A stretch of DNA of 64,000 bases from Dyella sp. ASV24. Lineage in GTDB: Bacteria; Pseudomonadota; Gammaproteobacteria; Xanthomonadales; Rhodanobacteraceae. The stretch spans positions 1 through 64,000 of the forward strand of contig NZ_JAELTQ010000003.1 in NCBI RefSeq assembly GCF_016428905.1, written 5' to 3'. The notes below the pieces were generated by a model, which did no database searches, had not been told where the DNA came from, and saw only the letters and a list, made by a program, of their open reading frames with translations. Position 1 is the stretch's first letter. Every line of letters begins with the position of its first letter. Below are positions 1 to 8,066 of the stretch, in pieces. Both the position numbers and the translations under genes were made by a program.

Positions 1-1
1 C

Positions 2-586
2 TCGGGCGGCAATAGCGCAGCCGTGGGCAACGGCGCGGTCGCGTCCGGTGACAACAGTTCGGCGGTCGGCAACGGTGCGGTGGCCTCCGGCAACAACGGC
101 ACAGCGGTGGGCGCGGGTAGTAGCGCCACGGCGGACAACGCAGTCGCGGTGGGTGCGGGCTCGGTGGCCGATCGCGCGAACAGCGTGTCGGTGGGCTCGG
201 TTGGCTATGAGCGTCAGGTCACCAACGTTGCCGCGGGCACCGCATCGACCGATGCCGTGAACGTGCAACAGCTCACCGACATGCGCAACTGGGCACAGAG
301 CTACACCGATGGACGCATGAATGCGATCGACAGCAAGATCGGCATGGTGGGGCGTCGCGCCAATGCGGGCACGGCGGCGGCCATCGCCATGGCGAACATG
401 CCGCAGGGCTATGCACCGGGCCAGAAGGCGCTGTCCATGGGTATTGGCACCTTTGCCGGTGAGAACGCGCTTGCCGCGGGCCTGACAACCATCTCGCCCA
501 ACGGCCGCTGGGTGTTTCGCGCGAGCCTTTCGGCGAATAGTCAGGGTGACGCGAGCGTGGGCTTCAGCGCAGGCATGGCTTGGTAA
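2..586 (+). CDS. Trimeric autotransporter adhesin (YadA-like), C-terminal fragment
   Basis: This is the end of a surface adhesin that trimerises and threads through its own outer-membrane barrel. The reading frame is open to the left edge, so only the last 194 residues are present. The first 60 residues are short Gly/Ala/Asn repeats of the type AVGNGAVASG and AVGAGS, typical of the left-handed beta-roll head. A YadA-like stalk segment follows (RQVTNVAAGTASTDAVNVQQ, residues about 71-90), then a short coiled stretch. The last 70 residues form the YadA anchor, ending in alternating beta strands and a terminal aromatic residue (GMAW). It converges with the PepSY gene. The passenger domain cannot be judged from this window. 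Confidence 0.9.
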   Translation, partial: SGGNSAAVGNGAVASGDNSSAVGNGAVASGNNGTAVGAGSSATADNAVAVGAGSVADRANSVSVGSVGYERQVTNVAAGTASTDAVNVQQLTDMRNWAQSYTDGRMNAIDSKIGMVGRRANAGTAAAIAMANMPQGYAPGQKALSMGIGTFAGENALAAGLTTISPNGRWVFRASLSANSQGDASVGFSAGMAW

Positions 587-654
587 TCATCGAGCTTTGC
601 TTCGGATGCAGACTTCCGGAGCAGAGCGTTTCATCGGGATGCGCTTCCGGCGGA

Positions 655-1764
655 TCAACCAGGGATGCCCTGGTGGCGGCGTGGGCGTCGCCGCGCCCGC
701 CAGAACAGGAATCCGGTGACCAGCATGAAGGCCGGTAACACCGCGCCGACGGCAAGCAGCGCGCGCCAGATGCCACCGCCGACAGCAGCGGAATGAATAG
801 GGAATAGCGCGTTGGCCAAGCATGCCCCGGAGCCTAGTCGCGTGGCGTCTTCACCACCCAGCACCTGGGCGGTGTAAGGGTTGAGAAAAAGCGTGCTCCG
901 GCCACTGAGGTTCCATTCGCCTGGACGTCGTACGCGCATGACGAGTGCAGCACCAGGACGCACCGGCAAGCTGATGCGTGTGATGACGGCGTCCGGTGCG
1001 GCCGCGTGGGCGGCTTGCAGCAACGCCGCCCAGTGGATGGCGCCTTCATCACCAGTCACCTTCGGTGGGCGCGCGGGCTGTGGTTCACCGAAGAGTTGGA
1101 TAAGTCCTGTGCGTACCGCGCCGCGATAGGCCATTGTGGTGCCGGTGCCGATAGTGATGAGCAACAGGGGAAATGCCAGCACGCCGATCATGCGATGCCA
1201 GCTGGCCCAGCGCAGGATGGGTGGATGCGCGTGCGGCTTCAGGTGGGTGATTACCCTGCGTCGGCCAGGCCAGTACAGCCACAGACCGGAAACAAGCATG
1301 AAGAGTCCAGTGCACGCCACAATGCCGAGCACGGTTTCGCCTGTGCTACCTGTTAGCAGATGCGTATGCCAGTCCAGCAAGATCAGCAACACGTCGCGAT
1401 TCGCAGCACGTACCAGCAAGGGATGGCCGTCAACGGGATCGAAATAGTGCCGGTCGCCGTTCTTCGCGACGCCCTCGAATGCGGTCAATCCATCGCCGGG
1501 TAGGGCGATGCTGCGCAGTTGCTGGCCTTCGCTGGTGGCGAGTATCTGCTCAAGCGCTCGCCCAAGTTCGGTCTGTTCGGGAACGGTGCGGCCGATAAGC
1601 TCGGGATGCGTCACGGCAAGCAACGGCTGCTCGAACAGCAATACGCCACCAGCCAGCATCACCAAGGACAAGAGCACGCCAAGACTCAGTCCAAGCCACA
1701 AGTGCAGCGTCTTCAGCGCATGGCGGAAACGCCGCCGGTGGTGTGCTCGCGGCGTGCCGCTCAT
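655..1764 (-). CDS. PepSY-associated membrane protein (PiuB-like), likely iron-uptake reductase
   Basis: A 369-residue inner-membrane protein of the PepSY_TM family. Members often sit beside TonB siderophore receptors and are thought to reduce ferric iron or process the imported siderophore. The first membrane segment is near residues 18-42 (LWLGLSLGVLLSLVMLAGG), another pair lies near 145-210, and the last is near 330-355, before a basic tail. Conserved histidines sit next to the membrane segments (HLWLG, DWHTHLL, WHRMIG). The start at 1764 has a GAGGAAGG ribosome site just upstream. It lies only 10 bases after the FecA-like gene on the same strand, so the two form an operon under the Fur box at 4060. 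The electron-transfer role is inferred from family and context. Confidence 0.82.
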   Translation of the reverse strand: MSGTPRAHHRRRFRHALKTLHLWLGLSLGVLLSLVMLAGGVLLFEQPLLAVTHPELIGRTVPEQTELGRALEQILATSEGQQLRSIALPGDGLTAFEGVAKNGDRHYFDPVDGHPLLVRAANRDVLLILLDWHTHLLTGSTGETVLGIVACTGLFMLVSGLWLYWPGRRRVITHLKPHAHPPILRWASWHRMIGVLAFPLLLITIGTGTTMAYRGAVRTGLIQLFGEPQPARPPKVTGDEGAIHWAALLQAAHAAAPDAVITRISLPVRPGAALVMRVRRPGEWNLSGRSTLFLNPYTAQVLGGEDATRLGSGACLANALFPIHSAAVGGGIWRALLAVGAVLPAFMLVTGFLFWRARRRPRRHQGIPG

Positions 1765-1774
1765 GAAGCCTTCC

Positions 1775-4015
1775 TCAGAAGTCGAATGATGCCTGCACGT
1801 AATACGTGCGTGGCTGCCCCACGTAAAGCCCGTCGTTGTTGTCAGTGGATCGCGTGAAATAACGGCGATCGAAAACGTTCTTTACGCCCACGCCCAGTTT
1901 AAGGTTTGAGAGTGACGGCCCAAAGGCATATTCGCCGCGTACGTTCCAGGTGGTCCAGCCAGGGATGTCGCCCAGGTCACCGTCCGGCGTGCCTGTCGTC
2001 TGGTAGACCGTTGGGTGCGCAGGATCGAAGCTCGGCGAGCCCGGGGAATGCTGTCGGGATTGCGAGAACGCGTCGAGATTGAACGTCCACGCAGCGCGCT
2101 GGTAGCGCAGACCGAGGTTGGCGGTGCGGCGCGAATAGAACGGCAGGTCGCGTCCCGCGAACGAGCCGTACTTGTACATGGCGTGCGTATAGGTGGCCGT
2201 GCCCCATAGGGTCAGGCCCTGCAGGCGCGGATCGTACGCGCCGAGATCCACGTGCCCGCCCGATTCGATGCCCTTGTGCGTGGTGGCGCCGAGGCTGGTC
2301 CAGCCGTCAACGGAATCTGGCACGCCAGGCAGCTTGCCCACGTACTGAAGCTCATGGTCGAAATTGATGCGGAACAGTGTGAGCTCGCCGCCCCAGGCCC
2401 CGTTGTCGTAGCGTGTGCCTATCTCATACGTGCGCGCCTTTTCTGGCTGCAGGCCCTGGGCGAACTGGTTGCTGGAATCCTTCTGGCTGATCTGGAAGTA
2501 CTGCAGGGCGCCGAACGACGTTTCAGCGTTGGCATACAGCTTCCAGGCGTCGCTCAGGTGATAGATCACGTTGAGTGAGGGAAGGGGTTGCGAGTAGTGC
2601 TCGCGGCGGAAGGTCGGGCCCTTCACGATGACCGTGCTGCTGGGGTGCGCCTGCCACCAGCTATTGATGCGCTCATAGCGCAAGCCGGGCGTGATGGTCC
2701 AGTTGCCGACATTGATGGTGTCGTCCACGTAGAGTGCGTTGGCTTCGTTGGAGCCGGTGTTGTTGCCCGTCAGTACGTACGGCGCCTGATAGATGCTGCT
2801 ATCGAATGGCGTATAGCTCAACGGTGAGACGAACTTGTTGTTACGCAGCGTGCGCTCGTTCATCCATTCGGTGAGATAGCGATAGCCCACGCTGATCTCG
2901 TGCGTCCACTGGCCCCAATCAAACAACTGCGAGTAGCGCGGTTCGATGGCGAACGTGTGGTAATTGCGCGGGTAGGCATTGAGCTGATGCGTATACAGTC
3001 CCGTGGCCGCGTTCTGCGTGATGGTTTCAATATGGCTGCCGCGGAAGCTCTGGGTGTAGTACGTCTGCACCTCGAAACTGCGCCGGTCGTCCGTATGGCT
3101 GTAGCGCAGTACGGCATCCTGGCGGCGGCCATGGAAGTCATCGAACGGGCGGCGCGACTGGAACGGGTCGGCGTTGTAGTCGGCCTGGGTGAGGCCGCCG
3201 GGCATGCCTGCCTGGCCGTCGTAGTAATGCAGGCTGCCGCTGATCTCATCGGTAGGGCTGAACGCGTACTTCGCTTTCAGCATGACATCGTCGATGCTTT
3301 CGTTGTCTTCTTTCTCGCGATAGCCCGGGCCGTGGGAGCCGTTGTACAGCAAGGCAAGGCCCAAGCCCGATGCCGTGGTGCCGCCTAGAAACAGGTTGCT
3401 CTGCGTGCGGATGCCGCCGTACTCGCCGCCCTGTAACTGCACGCCGGCATCACCACCAACGTTCTGCGGAATATCGCGCGTGACGAAGTTGATGATGCCG
3501 CCCACGTTCTGTGGCCCGTAACGCACGGAGCCGCCGCCGCGTACCACGTCGATGGCCTGCAGGTTGCCCAGCGCCACCGGCGCCATCGATACCTGGGGCT
3601 GGCCATAAGGCGCCACCGCAATGGGCACCCCATCAAGTAGCAGCGTCGAGCGCGGCGAGAGGCGCGATGTCAGTCCGCGCACGCCCACGTTGAGTGACAC
3701 ATCGCTACCGCCGGTGCCGTTGCTCTCCTGCACTTGCACGCCCGGCACTTTGCGCAACGCGTCGCGCAGGTTCACGGCGCCGGCCTCGCGCATGTCTTCG
3801 CGGCGAATCACGGTGCGTGCACCGGGATGGTTTGCCACCACATGCTGGTTCGCTTCGTTTAGCCAGTCGCCCACCACGGTGACGCCTTCCAGGCTGGCCG
3901 GCTTCTTGTCGTCGGCGGGTGCGGCGGGTGCGGCAGGTTCTTGCTGGGCATGGGCAAGGCCGGCGTAAGCGGTGCCGGCAAGGGCTAGCAGGACGGCATG
4001 TCGAAGGGAGGGCAT
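1775..4015 (-). CDS. FecA-like TonB-dependent ferric-citrate type receptor
   Basis: A 746-residue outer-membrane receptor that imports a ferric chelate with energy from TonB. It has a signal peptide ending near residue 24 (GLAHAQ), a plug domain (residues about 60-190, with RDALRKVPGVQVQE and VVRGGGSVRYGPQNVGGIIN) and a 22-strand-type barrel ending in a terminal Phe (YVQASFDF). The plug resembles the FecA subfamily. The N-terminal signalling domain of true FecA is missing: the mature protein goes almost directly into the plug. Control by a FecIR pair is therefore unlikely, and none is nearby. A Fur box lies about 45 bases upstream and the PepSY protein is encoded just downstream. The substrate is inferred, not shown. 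Confidence 0.88.
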   Translation of the reverse strand: MPSLRHAVLLALAGTAYAGLAHAQQEPAAPAAPADDKKPASLEGVTVVGDWLNEANQHVVANHPGARTVIRREDMREAGAVNLRDALRKVPGVQVQESNGTGGSDVSLNVGVRGLTSRLSPRSTLLLDGVPIAVAPYGQPQVSMAPVALGNLQAIDVVRGGGSVRYGPQNVGGIINFVTRDIPQNVGGDAGVQLQGGEYGGIRTQSNLFLGGTTASGLGLALLYNGSHGPGYREKEDNESIDDVMLKAKYAFSPTDEISGSLHYYDGQAGMPGGLTQADYNADPFQSRRPFDDFHGRRQDAVLRYSHTDDRRSFEVQTYYTQSFRGSHIETITQNAATGLYTHQLNAYPRNYHTFAIEPRYSQLFDWGQWTHEISVGYRYLTEWMNERTLRNNKFVSPLSYTPFDSSIYQAPYVLTGNNTGSNEANALYVDDTINVGNWTITPGLRYERINSWWQAHPSSTVIVKGPTFRREHYSQPLPSLNVIYHLSDAWKLYANAETSFGALQYFQISQKDSSNQFAQGLQPEKARTYEIGTRYDNGAWGGELTLFRINFDHELQYVGKLPGVPDSVDGWTSLGATTHKGIESGGHVDLGAYDPRLQGLTLWGTATYTHAMYKYGSFAGRDLPFYSRRTANLGLRYQRAAWTFNLDAFSQSRQHSPGSPSFDPAHPTVYQTTGTPDGDLGDIPGWTTWNVRGEYAFGPSLSNLKLGVGVKNVFDRRYFTRSTDNNDGLYVGQPRTYYVQASFDF

Positions 4016-4356
4016 GGAGGAGAGGCAACTTCTTGCGAAAAGTCGTCCATCCTAGTTGCGAATGATTATCATATCAAGATAAAGTGGCTCGACTCATCGC
4101 AGGGGCGTATACGCTGCCTTCTGCGGTGCCAGGGATGGGCATGTGCCCGTTGCCAGTAGTGTGCTGCTTTCCCTTGTGTGCCTCGTTTGTGTGGCGAGCG
4201 TCACACTCGTCACGCGGCACTGGAACACGTCTTGCGCACCCGTGGCTTTGTGTCCTCCTTAAGGCGGAGATATTTCACCGCCACTTCACGGCCAAACCGG
4301 TGTCATCAATACTTTGCACGTGCTGGCGGAGTCGAATCGGACTTTGGGGGAGAGCA
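4016..4356. other. Divergent intergenic region between FecA-like and MASE1 genes
   Basis: A 341-base region without a convincing gene. It holds the Fur box at 4060-4078 near the receptor side. An open frame continues upstream from the MASE1 start to 4084, but that stretch (residues like RASHSSRGTGTRLAHP) does not look like protein and has no membrane pattern, so it is treated as leader DNA. Confidence 0.6.
4060..4078 (-). promoter_or_regulatory. Fur box upstream of the FecA-like gene
   Basis: On the minus strand this reads CTTGATATGATAATCATTC. Its core ATGATAATCATT matches the classical Fur consensus GATAATGATAATCATTATC. It is centred about 54 bases before the receptor start at 4015, a normal place for iron repression. 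It may also affect the divergent MASE1 gene. Confidence 0.8.
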
Positions 4357-5946
4357 ATGCACGTAGGACCGAGGGCGGGGGCCCTTTTGCGACAAGCCGG
4401 AGTGGCTGCGATCTACCTGATCGCGCTCATGTTGTTTCGTCAGGTTTCCGTCCCACACTGGATCCTGCTGACTGGATTTCACCTTGCGGCTTTGATGCTC
4501 GTGCCATATCGGTACTGGCCGGCGCTATTTGCGGGTGATTTTGCTCGTCTGGCCTACATCAGCGTTTCATGCCTGGATCAATACGGGCCGCTGTGGGCGG
4601 TGGCGAACAGTATTCCCTCGATTGCGTATGAGGCGCCGATCGTGTGGTGGTTCCGCGAGCGGTGGCATCTGTTCCCGGCAAAGGGTGCGGTGAACATGGT
4701 GGCCTTTGTTGCGTGCGCACTCGTTATTGCGGGTATCGCCACGGTGGAAACCATCGGTCAGGTACAGCTCACGCCGTTGCCGACGGGTTATGACATTCAA
4801 TATGGCGAAGTGATTGCCCGATTGATGTTGGGCAACTTCATGGGTGTCCTGACCATCACGCCTTTTGCGCTGGTGATTTACCAGAGTTTCGTTGCCGCGA
4901 ATCATCGTGCATCTGCCTGGATGCACCAGATCCTGGATAGCCGGCTCTTTCTGGAAAGCGTCTTTATGGTGGTGCCGACGCTGGGGTTTCTGGCGTGGAT
5001 TGGTGAACACGACGATCACACACGCACGGTGGCGCAGATGGCCATGTTCCTGCCCGTTATCGTCATGGCGTTTCGTCATGGCTGGCAGGGCGGGGCGATC
5101 GCCGGCACGATGGCCAGTATTGGTACAGTGCTTCTGATGCCGGCCACCAACGATCACGCCACGTTGCAGGCCGAGACACTCGTTGCCATGGCCATATCCA
5201 CCATGCTGCTCGTGGGTGCGCGTCTGTCTCATCTTGATCGACGTGCGGAAGAGGAGCGGTTCGATACACGCATGGCGATGGCATTGGCGCAGCGTAATGT
5301 GGCGTTGGGTGAAGCGCAGTTGCGCGTCACCGCTCAAGCGCTGGATCAACTGCGCGACTCCATCAATGGCGTGTTTGGCATGATGCTTGGACGCTTACGG
5401 CATTTGCAGCCGGTAGCGGATGACGCGGGTTATCGTCGGCAAGCGCAGATTGCGCAGGAGCAGATCTATCTGCTGACCGATTGCCTCAGCCCCGCTCAGC
5501 TTCGCGAGCGCGGTCTTCCGGCAGCACTGGCTCACGGTAGCCTGGCGCAGACGCTTCACGAGGCGGGCGTCAAATATTGGTGTGACCTGCGTGGTCCGGT
5601 GAGCCTCTTTCCGCAGTCCATGACTTTGGCTGTCTATCGCATGACATGCGAAGCCATCGCCGACGCGCTGCTTACGCGCGACGCGTCCGACGTGCTGGTG
5701 AAGATTCGTTGCGGTACTCGGCACGGCGGCTGGATCGTTCTAATGATCGAAACGAGGCGTCATCCGGTAAGGATGCAGCACGTCGATTGGGCACTTGCGC
5801 ATCGACTTAGAGCAAGTGCCACGGGTCTGGGACGCAAGGCCATTGAAGATCGCGCCGCCACATTCGGCGGCCAGGTGCGGGAACGAGCCTTGCGCCATGG
5901 CCGTCGATTGATTGCGTCACTGCACGAGCCGCACCCCCGCGACTGA
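4357..5946 (+). CDS. MASE1-domain membrane sensor with degenerate histidine-kinase-like C-terminus
   Basis: A 529-residue protein. The ATG at 4357 was chosen because TTGGGGGAGAG lies just upstream and the MASE1 membrane domain begins directly after it. Residues about 10-300 form eight or so membrane segments (AGVAAIYLIALMLF, LHWILL-type repeats), the MASE1 integral sensory domain. A coiled linker follows (residues 300-350). The C-terminal 180 residues align in order with a NarL-type kinase, but the expected ELHD phosphate-acceptor His box is replaced by DQLRDSINGVFGMM, and the ATP-binding GTGLGL box is reduced to ATGLGRKAIEDRAATFGG. It therefore probably cannot autophosphorylate. No response regulator is adjacent. 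It is divergent from the Fur-controlled receptor. Confidence 0.72.
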   Translation: MHVGPRAGALLRQAGVAAIYLIALMLFRQVSVPHWILLTGFHLAALMLVPYRYWPALFAGDFARLAYISVSCLDQYGPLWAVANSIPSIAYEAPIVWWFRERWHLFPAKGAVNMVAFVACALVIAGIATVETIGQVQLTPLPTGYDIQYGEVIARLMLGNFMGVLTITPFALVIYQSFVAANHRASAWMHQILDSRLFLESVFMVVPTLGFLAWIGEHDDHTRTVAQMAMFLPVIVMAFRHGWQGGAIAGTMASIGTVLLMPATNDHATLQAETLVAMAISTMLLVGARLSHLDRRAEEERFDTRMAMALAQRNVALGEAQLRVTAQALDQLRDSINGVFGMMLGRLRHLQPVADDAGYRRQAQIAQEQIYLLTDCLSPAQLRERGLPAALAHGSLAQTLHEAGVKYWCDLRGPVSLFPQSMTLAVYRMTCEAIADALLTRDASDVLVKIRCGTRHGGWIVLMIETRRHPVRMQHVDWALAHRLRASATGLGRKAIEDRAATFGGQVRERALRHGRRLIASLHEPHPRD

Positions 5947-5957
5947 TCGCGGGGGTG
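5932..5957. terminator. Hairpin between convergent genes
   Basis: A perfect 11-base-pair stem, CACCCCCGCGA with TCGCGGGGGTG, and a four-base loop. It overlaps the MASE1 stop codon and lies between two convergent genes. There is no clear T-run, so it may stop transcription weakly in both directions. Confidence 0.55.
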
Positions 5958-5963
5958 TGGGGA

Positions 5964-6596
5964 TTACTGATTGCCCTTGATGTTGCACTCGATCGGGTCG
6001 CACGTACCCTGCGGTGTGGCTACATTCAGGCGCATCGTGCCGCCACCCAGTGACTGGATGCCTTTGATATTGCATTCAATCGGATCGCAGGTGCCCTGTG
6101 GCGTCACTGCCTTCAAGCTCGTCGGGGCGCCACCCTGAGCCTGGATGCCTTTGATATTGCAGTCGATCGGATCGCAGGTGCCCTGCGCCGCCACCGCGTT
6201 CAAACGCATCGTTCCGTCGCTCAGAGGGGTGACCGTCAAAGTCGTCTGCCCATCGTTGTAGACGTTGGTGGGGTTAGCTGTTGCAGCGGCCGTAGTGGGT
6301 GCTGCAGCCGGCTGGCTGGGAGTGGTCACCTGCTGCGCGAAGCGACCGATCGGCAGTGTGATGAACTGACCTCCCCCGGTACCGACACTGCCCAGCACAT
6401 TGCCATTCGCGTCGTTGACCTGGATGTAATTGATGCCACCCAGTGCGAAAACATACACGTGGAAATGCGGATTGGTGCTGACGTCGGTGGCGTTGGGCCA
6501 TGCCTGGCCTAGACCAGTGGCCGGTGCGGCTGCCAAGGCGGCGCCGGTGAGGGTGGCGAGCGACACTGCGAGAACTGCACGTGACAACAAACGCAT
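5964..6596 (-). CDS. Secreted protein with three Cys-containing CDPIxCNIKG repeats
   Basis: A 210-residue protein of unknown function. The ATG at 6596 is preferred over the frame start at 6629 because AAAGGGG lies before it and a classical signal peptide follows (MRLLSRAVLAVSLATLTGAA, cleavage near ALAAA). The middle (residues about 25-75) has small beta-like stretches (HFHVYVFALGGINYIQVND), followed by a Pro/Ala/Thr-rich linker. The C-terminal 75 residues carry three copies of QGTCDPI(D/E)CNIKG about 29 residues apart. Each copy has two cysteines separated by four residues, and GTMRLN-type segments lie between copies. An even number of cysteines suggests disulfides in the periplasm or outside. 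I do not recognise the family. Confidence 0.7.
   Translation of the reverse strand: MRLLSRAVLAVSLATLTGAALAAAPATGLGQAWPNATDVSTNPHFHVYVFALGGINYIQVNDANGNVLGSVGTGGGQFITLPIGRFAQQVTTPSQPAAAPTTAAATANPTNVYNDGQTTLTVTPLSDGTMRLNAVAAQGTCDPIDCNIKGIQAQGGAPTSLKAVTPQGTCDPIECNIKGIQSLGGGTMRLNVATPQGTCDPIECNIKGNQ
5975..6182 (-). repeat. Three direct repeats encoding QGTCDPI(D/E)CNIKG
   Basis: Three near-identical segments of about 39 bases, with copies starting roughly every 87 bases, inside the secreted-protein gene. Third-codon differences between copies show they are not very recent duplications. Confidence 0.75.
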
Positions 6597-7121
6597 AGAA
6601 GACCCCTTTATGGGCTGGTGGAAACGCAATCCTTGTTTCGAGGCAGAAATCTATCACCCAACGATGAAGGGCAGGCCAATAATCTTTCTAAATGATTCAT
6701 TCGTTCTGATGATGATCCGTCGGATCGGGGCATCCTGGCGGCATCTTTGGCTTCCGTAGCGCCGCTTCTGAGTCAGGGAGACTCGAGCGGAGCGTCATCG
6801 TTGATGCTCACATCAACCGTGTCCATCTCGACAAGGATTACAACGAATGGCTGTAAGAAATACACCTTCCGTTAAGTGCGCTTTCCAAGGCGCGCGAATT
6901 TAGATCGTTCAAGAAAGGGCGCATCGTGACGCCCGTGTGGTCAGGCCGGGTCACGGTAAGTCGATGGTCCGAGGGTTGGTGCTGCGCGCGAGCACCCAGG
7001 TGCAAGGCCGAGGTGTCTGTGTTGCGGAGCATCGTGTTTGATTCGTAAGGAGTGACCTTGTCGTCCCTAAGGCGACACCTCAACGACGTGCCGCTGAGTG
7101 AATCGGTATCCTGCAAAGACA
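6597..7121. other. Intergenic stretch, no supported gene
   Basis: About 525 bases without a convincing gene. It should contain the promoter of the secreted repeat protein near its left end, which is A/T-rich around 6655-6700. Open frames here have biased composition and no ribosome site. The right end runs into the terminator of the sulfotransferase gene. Confidence 0.5.
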
Positions 7122-7147
7122 ACAAAGGCCGCTTGCGCGGCCTTTGT
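7122..7147 (-). terminator. Rho-independent terminator after the sulfotransferase gene
   Basis: A perfect 11-base-pair stem, ACAAAGGCCGC with GCGGCCTTTGT, and a four-base loop. On the minus strand it is followed by a T-rich stretch. It lies 24 bases after the stop of the sulfotransferase gene and ends the amino-sugar locus. Confidence 0.85.
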
Positions 7148-7170
7148 TCTTGGCGGCGATGACGCATCGT

Positions 7171-8016
7171 CTACACGATGGGCACCTGATTGACGTTGTT
7201 CTTTGGGTCCAGCCAGAACGCCTCGTTCGCGAAGCGACCAAAGATGTCGCGCGGAAGAGTGGGTTGGCGCTCCATGGCTTCCACCTTCGGTCGAACGGAG
7301 TGCAGGCCAGGCATGCCAACGCGGGCATCGAATTCGTCCGCGTTGTACTCGATACGATCGAAGTCGTGCTCGAACCAGGGCTCACCAAGAAACTGGTAGA
7401 CCGCACGCATCGCCTTGGCCGGGTCACTCACCAGGCTTTCGTAAGTGAGCATCAACAGGTGGTCTTGTGCGTACCGGCCGTAGAAAGCTTCCTTGGTGGC
7501 CTGATAGGCGAAGCCCACCATGCCCCGAGGATCGGTTAGTGCTTCAATGCGGGAGTACACCGTGGTGTTGGTGTCGAAGCGAAACACCTTGCTGACGCTG
7601 ACAGGTTGTTTTTGTACCAGCCGCTCCATGCTGTCTAGCACCCAGGCGAGCTGGCGCACGCACGCAATGACCTTCACGCCAGGGAAAAGCGTGTTGAGCA
7701 ACTGCATCCGGCTGCACCACAGTCGGCTGGTGTCGAACACGACGCCAGCATCCGCTTGAACCGAATAGAAGTTTTCGACGAGTCCGCGCAGCAAGGCGAC
7801 GCGCTGATCGTCGGAGACATCGAACGAAAAATCGTTCTTGCTGCTGGCTTCTGCGATCACCACACCCATGATGTCGGCGAGCGGGCTGGTCATGCCAGCA
7901 CGGAAGCGTGGATTCTGGTTGAGAATGGCGGCCAGCAGCGTGGTGCCTGCGCGCGGCAACCCCGAAATGAAGTGGAACTTCCGTGGTGGGTGGCTGGCGT
8001 CTGGCGTGGCAGGCAT
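7171..8016 (-). CDS. Sulfotransferase family protein
   Basis: A 281-residue cytosolic protein of the PAPS-dependent sulfotransferase superfamily. The phosphosulfate-binding loop is SGLPRAGTTLL near residue 18. The 3'-phosphate-binding region is probably the segment around KVIACVRQLAWVLDSM (residues 118-133). The end has the usual helical cap and no signal peptide. GAGGAG lies nine bases before the ATG. It follows the LacI gene by 50 bases on the same strand and is closed by a strong terminator, so it may be the last gene of the sugar locus. The acceptor, perhaps a sugar or a cell-surface molecule, cannot be read from the sequence. Confidence 0.8.
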   Translation of the reverse strand: MPATPDASHPPRKFHFISGLPRAGTTLLAAILNQNPRFRAGMTSPLADIMGVVIAEASSKNDFSFDVSDDQRVALLRGLVENFYSVQADAGVVFDTSRLWCSRMQLLNTLFPGVKVIACVRQLAWVLDSMERLVQKQPVSVSKVFRFDTNTTVYSRIEALTDPRGMVGFAYQATKEAFYGRYAQDHLLMLTYESLVSDPAKAMRAVYQFLGEPWFEHDFDRIEYNADEFDARVGMPGLHSVRPKVEAMERQPTLPRDIFGRFANEAFWLDPKNNVNQVPIV

Positions 8017-8066
8017 GCGGTCAATCTCCTCGTGATCAGTGGTGTGGCTGCAAGATGGCGCCCGGC

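Noticed and set aside
6838-7167. A 109-codon open frame on the minus strand in the gap after the sulfotransferase gene
   Set aside because: It begins before and reads through the strong terminator of the upstream gene, and has biased Arg/Ser/His composition with no motif.
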